NCBI GenBank assembly: GCA_045645485.1
Contig: JAZRIX010000061.1
Coordinates: 1 to 64,000 of the forward strand
Source: SIG440 sp045645485
GTDB taxonomy: Bacteria; Bacillota; Clostridia; Monoglobales; Monoglobaceae
Reading direction: 5' to 3'
DNA: 64,000 nucleotides
The notes under the pieces were generated by a model, which saw nothing but the letters and a program-made list of their open reading frames with translations, was not told the DNA's origin and did no database searches. This document shows positions 59,541 through 64,000 of the stretch, piece by piece. Each line of letters opens with the position of its first letter. The stretch's first letter is position 1. The translations under genes were made by a program, and so were the position numbers.

Positions 59541-60481
59541 AAAGTTTTTTTGCCAAAGACTCGGTTTTGAAGGTTGTATCATTTGTTGCGGCAATCCTTT
59601 TGTGGTTTTATGTGATACTTATTGTGGATCCGTCGGTTGACATTGTTGTCAAGGATATTCCCTTGCGTTATGCAAATCAGGATGTTCTTGCGGAAAGAGG
59701 TCTCAGTCTTGTTGTGGATCCTGACGCTACAGTTGAACTGAAAATCAGAGGAAGCCGAAAGAAGATTGCGAATATTGAAAACAAGAATATCTATGCGACC
59801 GTTGACCTTGCGAATATGAATTCTGTGGGAACATTTACTCTTCCCATTGGTATCTCAATTCCATATGAATATGATGAAATTATAAGCAAAAAACCTAACA
59901 ATGCAACAGTTGTTATTGATGAAATTACCACCGCAGAAAGACCTGTAAAAATAAAAACCGTAGGCAGTGTGGCAAGCGGTTATATAGCGGGAACACCCAC
60001 TCATTCAGTAGAAAAGGTAACTTTGAAGGGTGCAGCTGCTCTTGTTGACAGAATCGCGGGCGTTGAGGCTGTTCTTGACTTTGACGGAAGAACAGGGGAA
60101 ATCAATGACAGAGAAAGACTTTATTTTGTTGATGAAAACGGAAAGAAAATACCTTCGGACGATGTTGTTTATATGGCGGTAACAATTGATGTTGATAATG
60201 TTGAAATCAACTGTCCTGTTATGAAACTGAAGACGGTACCTGTTGTAGTGGATACAGCCGTTCTGAACGGTGAATACAAGGTAACACTTCAACCGTCAAA
60301 TGTAACCATTTATGCAGACAACAAAATTCTTGAAGAAATTACGGAAATTTCAGCAGGTGCTTTGAATGTTGCGGTTCTTGCGGAGGATGGAGTTCAGACG
60401 GTGGAACTCATCATTCCCGAAGGCGTTTCTATGAGAGACGGAATAAAGGAAATAACGGTTAAAGCGGAAAAGAACGAGTAG
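59537..60481 (+). CDS. cdaR: CdaA regulatory protein CdaR (YbbR domains)
   Basis: 314 residues. One N-terminal membrane span (VLKVVSFVAAILLWFYVILIV) then extracellular YbbR repeats, about three (VVDPDATVELKIRGSRKKIA; FTLPIGISIPYEYDEIISKK; AERPVKIKTVGSVASGYI). Binds and tunes CdaA. GTG 59537 overlaps the cdaA stop, which supports coupling. The usual third gene glmM is not next; a COG2509 flavoprotein follows. Confidence 0.92.
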   Translation: MKSFFAKDSVLKVVSFVAAILLWFYVILIVDPSVDIVVKDIPLRYANQDVLAERGLSLVVDPDATVELKIRGSRKKIANIENKNIYATVDLANMNSVGTFTLPIGISIPYEYDEIISKKPNNATVVIDEITTAERPVKIKTVGSVASGYIAGTPTHSVEKVTLKGAAALVDRIAGVEAVLDFDGRTGEINDRERLYFVDENGKKIPSDDVVYMAVTIDVDNVEINCPVMKLKTVPVVVDTAVLNGEYKVTLQPSNVTIYADNKILEEITEISAGALNVAVLAEDGVQTVELIIPEGVSMRDGIKEITVKAEKNE

Positions 60482-60500
60482 AGACGGGAGGAAATCTGTC

Positions 60501-62087
60501 TTGAAAAAGATTGTTGTCAGCGGTATAAAGATGCCCGTAAGACATACAGAAAATGAATTGCTTGAAGAAACTGTGCGGAGATTGCGGAAAAGCGGAATAG
60601 AGGCAAAAAATTTTGTTATTCACAAAAAGTCCCTTGATGCACGCAGAAAAAGTGATATTCATTTTTTGTATTCTGTTGCGGCTGAGGTTGATGGGGAAAT
60701 ATGTAAATTATCCGATTTACCGATAAGAGAAATTGAAGATATCAAACCTATTGACCTTGAAAAGCTCAAAGGCAACGCTTGCACAAACAAAAAGTGTGTT
60801 GTTGTGGGCAGCGGTCCTTGCGGACTTTTTTCGGCATATGTTCTTGCTTTTTGCGGTCTGGACGTTACTGTTCTGGAACGCGGAAGCGATGTTGACAGAA
60901 GAACAGATGCGGTTGAAAGGTTCTGGAAAACGGGGGTTCTTGACAAAAATACAAATATCCAGTTCGGTGAAGGCGGAGCAGGAACTTTTTCGGACGGAAA
61001 GCTCAACACACGCATAGGCGACCCTTTGCAGAAATTCGTTCTTGAAACCTTTGTGGAGTGCGGGGCACCTGAGGAGATTCTCTATCAGGCAAAGCCTCAT
61101 ATCGGCACGGATTATCTCAAAGTCTGTGTGAAAAATCTGCGCAAAAAGATTCAAGACCTTGGAGGCAAGGTCCTGTTTGGCTCCTGTATGACCGATATAT
61201 TGGTGAAGGACGGTGCAATTAACGGAGTTGAAATAAACGGCAGTGATATACTTGACTGCAATGTTCTTGTGCTTGCCCCGGGTCACAGCAGCAGAGATAC
61301 CTACGAAATGTTGTACCGCCGCGGTGTATGTATGGAGCAAAAACCCTTTGCGGCAGGTGTGAGAGTGGAGCACCGACGTGAGTTCATAAACAAAATACAG
61401 TATGGCGAATGTGCTGATTTGAAGTTTTTGCCTACTGCGGATTACAGATTGGCATATAACGGCGAAAACAGAAGCTGTTACAGCTTTTGTATGTGTCCAG
61501 GGGGTACTGTTGTGAATGCTTCCTCCGAACCTGAGCATCTTGTTGTAAACGGAATGAGCTTTCACGACCGTTTGGCGGATAACTCAAACAGTGCTCTTGT
61601 GGTTTCGGTCAGACCTGAGGATTTTTGCGGACAATCACCTCTTGCAGGAGTTGAATTCCAGCGAAAATACGAGGCTCTGGCATACTCTGTGTGCGGAGGG
61701 AAAGGGCCTGTTCAGCTCGTAAAAGACTTTTTGGAAGACAGAATCTCGCAGAGCTTTGATGGTGTACAGCCTTCATTTACAGGGCAAACAGCTTTTGCTG
61801 ATTTACGTGAGTGTCTTCCTGGTTTTGTTTCGGCAACCCTGAAAGAAGGCTTGACGGATTTTGAACGGAAGATGAAAGGCTTTTCGGGAGAAGGTGCAAT
61901 TCTTACAGGGGTTGAAATGAGAACCTCTGCACCACTTAGAATAAAAAGAAACACAGAATTTGAAAGCATAAGTCATAAAGGCCTGTATCCCGCAGGCGAA
62001 GGTGCAGGTTATGCAGGCGGAATTATGAGTGCGGCTGTTGACGGAATAAAGGTTGCAGTGCAAATTTTGACATATAAGCTGCCATAG
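60501..62087 (+). CDS. FAD-dependent protein, COG2509 family
   Basis: 528 residues. N-terminal ~90 residues form a small substrate-like domain, then VVVGSGPCGLFSAYVLAFCG is the FAD Rossmann loop, followed by VLERGSDVDRRTDAVERFW, FGEGGAGTFSDGKLNTRIGD and the C-terminal FAD-site YPAGEGAGYAGGIMSAAVDG. Conserved in Clostridia but uncharacterised. TTG 60501 with SD GGGAGGAAA. It lies 20 bases after cdaR, apparently in that operon, and is closed by a hairpin at 62223. Confidence 0.88.
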   Translation: MKKIVVSGIKMPVRHTENELLEETVRRLRKSGIEAKNFVIHKKSLDARRKSDIHFLYSVAAEVDGEICKLSDLPIREIEDIKPIDLEKLKGNACTNKKCVVVGSGPCGLFSAYVLAFCGLDVTVLERGSDVDRRTDAVERFWKTGVLDKNTNIQFGEGGAGTFSDGKLNTRIGDPLQKFVLETFVECGAPEEILYQAKPHIGTDYLKVCVKNLRKKIQDLGGKVLFGSCMTDILVKDGAINGVEINGSDILDCNVLVLAPGHSSRDTYEMLYRRGVCMEQKPFAAGVRVEHRREFINKIQYGECADLKFLPTADYRLAYNGENRSCYSFCMCPGGTVVNASSEPEHLVVNGMSFHDRLADNSNSALVVSVRPEDFCGQSPLAGVEFQRKYEALAYSVCGGKGPVQLVKDFLEDRISQSFDGVQPSFTGQTAFADLRECLPGFVSATLKEGLTDFERKMKGFSGEGAILTGVEMRTSAPLRIKRNTEFESISHKGLYPAGEGAGYAGGIMSAAVDGIKVAVQILTYKLP

Positions 62088-62222
62088 CATATTATGGATA
62101 TGAAGTATTAAGGACCATGGAGTGGTATTACAGAGTTGCTTTCGTGTATGGTTATGAAGGACACAACAATTTTTCTTGTGCTGTACGGTATATTATTTTT
62201 ATCTGAAGAAAAATATTTTGAT

Positions 62223-62262
62223 GCATCCGAAGGAGAACACAATCCTTAGGATGCTTCCTTTT
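62223..62262 (+). terminator. Terminator of the cdaA-cdaR-COG2509 operon
   Basis: GCATCC-g-AAGGA / TCCTT-a-GGATGC, 11-bp stem with one mismatch (62223-62254), then TTCCTTTT. The preceding 62088-62222 holds only a 29-codon frame (ATG 62117) without an SD. Confidence 0.75.
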
Positions 62263-62265
62263 ATG

Positions 62266-62295
62266 TTGACATATTTTGGGAACTTGTGTTAAAAT
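62266..62295 (+). promoter_or_regulatory. Promoter of the Cys-rich protein-ligA unit
   Basis: TTGACA (62266-62271), 18-nt spacer, TAAAAT (62290-62295). Confidence 0.75.
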
Positions 62296-62375
62296 ATATT
62301 CGGTAGTATTTTTTAAAGGTCATACCTTGTATAGAACCGAAAATCTGCTTCAAACTATCGAATGGAGGCGTTTGA

Positions 62376-62606
62376 GTGAGTTATAAATACTTTTCAAATA
62401 AAAAATGCGAATTTTATCCGTGTCACAAGGTGGGGGATATAAACTGCCTTTTTTGTTTTTGTCCTTTGTATAATATGGAATGCGGCGGAAACTATGAAAT
62501 TGTACCGGACAAAAACGGTGACCCCATAAAGGATTGCAGCAACTGTATTCTGCCGCATATAGAAAGCGGATATGATTATGTAATGAAACGTCTCAAGGAA
62601 AAATAA
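62376..62606 (+). CDS. Cysteine-rich small domain protein
   Basis: 76 residues with seven Cys: CEFYPCHK, CLFCFCPLYNMECGG and DCSNCILPH. This spacing matches the small cysteine-rich family found fused to or beside cobalamin-related and other metal proteins in anaerobes; it probably binds a metal. Role unknown. GTG 62376 has SD GGAGG (62364-62368). It lies 23 bases upstream of ligA on the same transcript. Confidence 0.75.
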   Translation: MSYKYFSNKKCEFYPCHKVGDINCLFCFCPLYNMECGGNYEIVPDKNGDPIKDCSNCILPHIESGYDYVMKRLKEK

Positions 62607-62629
62607 AAAGGTTTGAAAGGCTGAAAAAA

Positions 62630-64000
62630 ATGAGTATAGAAAATGAAATTCTCAAGCTGAGAAAAGAAATAGAGGAGCATAACAAAAACTATTATGTTCT
62701 GGATAACCCTACCATTTCGGACTATGACTATGATATTCTGCTTCACAAGCTCATTAAGCTTGAAGAAGAGAATCCCGAGTTTGCCGACGAAAATTCACCG
62801 ACAAAGCGTGTGGGCGGTGCGGCACTTAAAGAGTTTGAGCAGGTTGTTCACGAAATTCCAATGCAGAGTCTTGGTGATGTGTTCTCAAAGGACGAAATTA
62901 TGGACTTTGACAAGCGTGTGGCACAGGGGTTAGAGGGTCAGAGCTACGAATATGTAGCAGAAATGAAGATTGACGGACTTTCTGTGTCTCTGGAATATGA
63001 AAACGGAAGATTTGTCAAAGGCTCAACCCGTGGTGACGGGATTGTTGGCGAAAACATAACAGAGAACCTGAAAACCATTAAATCAATACCTCTGGTTCTT
63101 CCTGAATCCGTTGAAAGACTGGAAGTCAGGGGAGAGGTGTATATGCCGAAGGCATCCTTTGAAAAGCTGAACGAGGAACGGAAAAACAGCAACGAACCAA
63201 TCTTTGCAAATCCCCGAAATGCGGCGGCAGGGTCGCTCCGACAGCTTGACAGCAAGATAACGGCAAAGAGAAATCTTGACGTGTTTATTTTTAACATTCA
63301 GCAGACAACAAAGGAGCTTTCAACCCACAGCGAGGGTCTTGAATGGCTAAAATCTCTTGGCTTCAAGGTTAGTCCGAGACGAGATGTTTTTTCAAATATG
63401 GAGGAGGCTTTTGCGGAGATTCTGCGGATAGGCGAGGAACGTCCTAATCTTCCTTTTGATATTGACGGAGCGGTTGTAAAGGTGAACAGTCTTGCACAGC
63501 GTGAGGAGCTTGGAACAACAACTAAGGTTCCAAAGTGGGCAATTGCATATAAATTCCCTGCAGAACGTCAGGAAACAACTGTTGAGGATATTATTGTCCA
63601 AATCGGCAGAACGGGTGCGGTTACTCCCAATGCGGTGCTTACACCCGTAAGGGTTGCAGGCTCAACTGTAAGCCGTGCAACACTTCACAATGAGGACTTT
63701 ATCCGTGAAAAGGGTCTGATGATTGGCGACCGCGTTCTGATTCAGAAGGCAGGGGATATTATTCCCGAAGTGGTTGAGGTGTTGAAGGAGAAACGAACAG
63801 GCGCAGAACGTGAATTTGTGATGCCAAAGGTTTGTCCTGCCTGCGGTGAACCTCTTTTCCGCGAAGAAGGCGAGGCGGCAACAAGGTGCGTAAGCACAAA
63901 CTGTCCTGCTCAAAAGGTCAGAAGCATTATTCACTTTGCATCCCGCGGTGCAATGGACATTGAAGGTCTTGGTGATGCCGTGGTTGAACAGCTTGTGGAC
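62630..64000 (+). CDS. ligA: NAD+-dependent DNA ligase LigA, 3'-truncated by window edge
   Basis: First 457 residues of a ~670-residue enzyme that seals nicks using NAD+. Domain Ia/adenylation domain with YYVLDNPTISDYDYD, the AMP-accepting Lys K113 in EMKIDGLSV, STRGDGIVGENITENLKTI (adjoining motifs), and NPRNAAAGSLRQLD; OB fold IGRTGAVTPNAVL; zinc finger CPACGEPL to CVSTNCPA; start of the HhH region (MDIEGLGDAVVEQL). ATG 62630 follows GAAAGG. The BRCT domain lies beyond the window. Confidence 0.96.
   Translation, partial: MSIENEILKLRKEIEEHNKNYYVLDNPTISDYDYDILLHKLIKLEEENPEFADENSPTKRVGGAALKEFEQVVHEIPMQSLGDVFSKDEIMDFDKRVAQGLEGQSYEYVAEMKIDGLSVSLEYENGRFVKGSTRGDGIVGENITENLKTIKSIPLVLPESVERLEVRGEVYMPKASFEKLNEERKNSNEPIFANPRNAAAGSLRQLDSKITAKRNLDVFIFNIQQTTKELSTHSEGLEWLKSLGFKVSPRRDVFSNMEEAFAEILRIGEERPNLPFDIDGAVVKVNSLAQREELGTTTKVPKWAIAYKFPAERQETTVEDIIVQIGRTGAVTPNAVLTPVRVAGSTVSRATLHNEDFIREKGLMIGDRVLIQKAGDIIPEVVEVLKEKRTGAEREFVMPKVCPACGEPLFREEGEAATRCVSTNCPAQKVRSIIHFASRGAMDIEGLGDAVVEQLVD

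Noticed and set aside
62117..62206. 29-codon frame between the COG2509 gene and its terminator
   Set aside because: No SD at suitable spacing and no similarity to anything known; chance is more likely.
1..64000. CRISPR arrays, insertion-sequence transposases, prophage genes, rRNA genes
   Set aside because: No regularly spaced repeats, no transposase, integrase or phage structural genes, and no rRNA sequence were recognised.

Overview
The window reads as chromosomal DNA of a low-GC, Gram-positive anaerobe of class Clostridia, most like the Ruminococcaceae/Oscillospiraceae. Supporting signs are the gene content and order (mraZ to murA division cluster; infC-rpmI-rplT; dprA-topA; cdaA-cdaR), meso-diaminopimelate-type MurE, an SLH-anchored surface protein, consensus TTGACA-17-TATAAT promoters, strong Shine-Dalgarno sites and frequent GTG/TTG starts. 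Placement below class level is inference.

Layout: 0-0.7 kb, the 3' end of a DAHP synthase gene. 1.2-15.6 kb, a division and cell-wall (dcw) cluster mraZ-rsmH-ftsL-pbp-murE-murF-mraY-ftsW-murG-murA-ftsQ-DUF881-sbp, opened by a promoter with MraZ boxes; murD, murC and ftsA are not in it. 15.9-21.9 kb, a GNAT acetyltransferase, ftsZ, secG, an RNase R without its N-terminal cold-shock domains, and a FabG-like reductase. 21.9-29.5 kb, a decayed MerR gene, a polysaccharide deacetylase, a CpXC-metA operon (minus strand), a TepA-like protease, a membrane Rossmann-RyR protein, a histidine phosphatase and an SNF-type symporter. 29.6-32.9 kb, an operon for 2-keto-3-deoxy sugar acid breakdown whose last gene fuses a sialidase-like propeller to an AraC DNA-binding domain. 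33.3-39.4 kb, a two-giant-gene locus (a 933-residue single-pass membrane protein and a 989-residue tubulin/FtsZ-like protein) followed by a 35-residue membrane peptide. 39.5-41.8 kb, a metabolite-repair cluster (DUF89, CPBP protease, NnrE). 41.8-42.5 kb, debris of a GH3 glycosidase and an AraC regulator. 42.5-48.9 kb, infC-rpmI-rplT, an ECF-like membrane protein, an SPOUT rRNA methyltransferase, dprA and topA. 49.2-53.5 kb (minus strand), mgtE under an M-box Mg2+ riboswitch and a large secreted phosphodiester-glycosidase/SLH protein. 53.7-57 kb, tRNA-Arg(ACG) and a TIR-NB-ARC (NLR-like) gene. 57.2-64 kb, proS, cdaA-cdaR, a COG2509 flavoprotein, a small Cys-rich protein and the 5' part of ligA.

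The housekeeping genes build the wall (MurE/F/G/A, MraY), divide the cell (FtsL/Q/W/Z and a PASTA transpeptidase), make c-di-AMP (CdaA/R) and start translation (IF3, L35, L20). Between them sit accessory loci, the most notable being the tubulin-like two-component locus, the TIR-NLR, the RyR membrane protein and the propeller-AraC fusion. Several intergenic spaces carry a short, structured, dispersed repeat.
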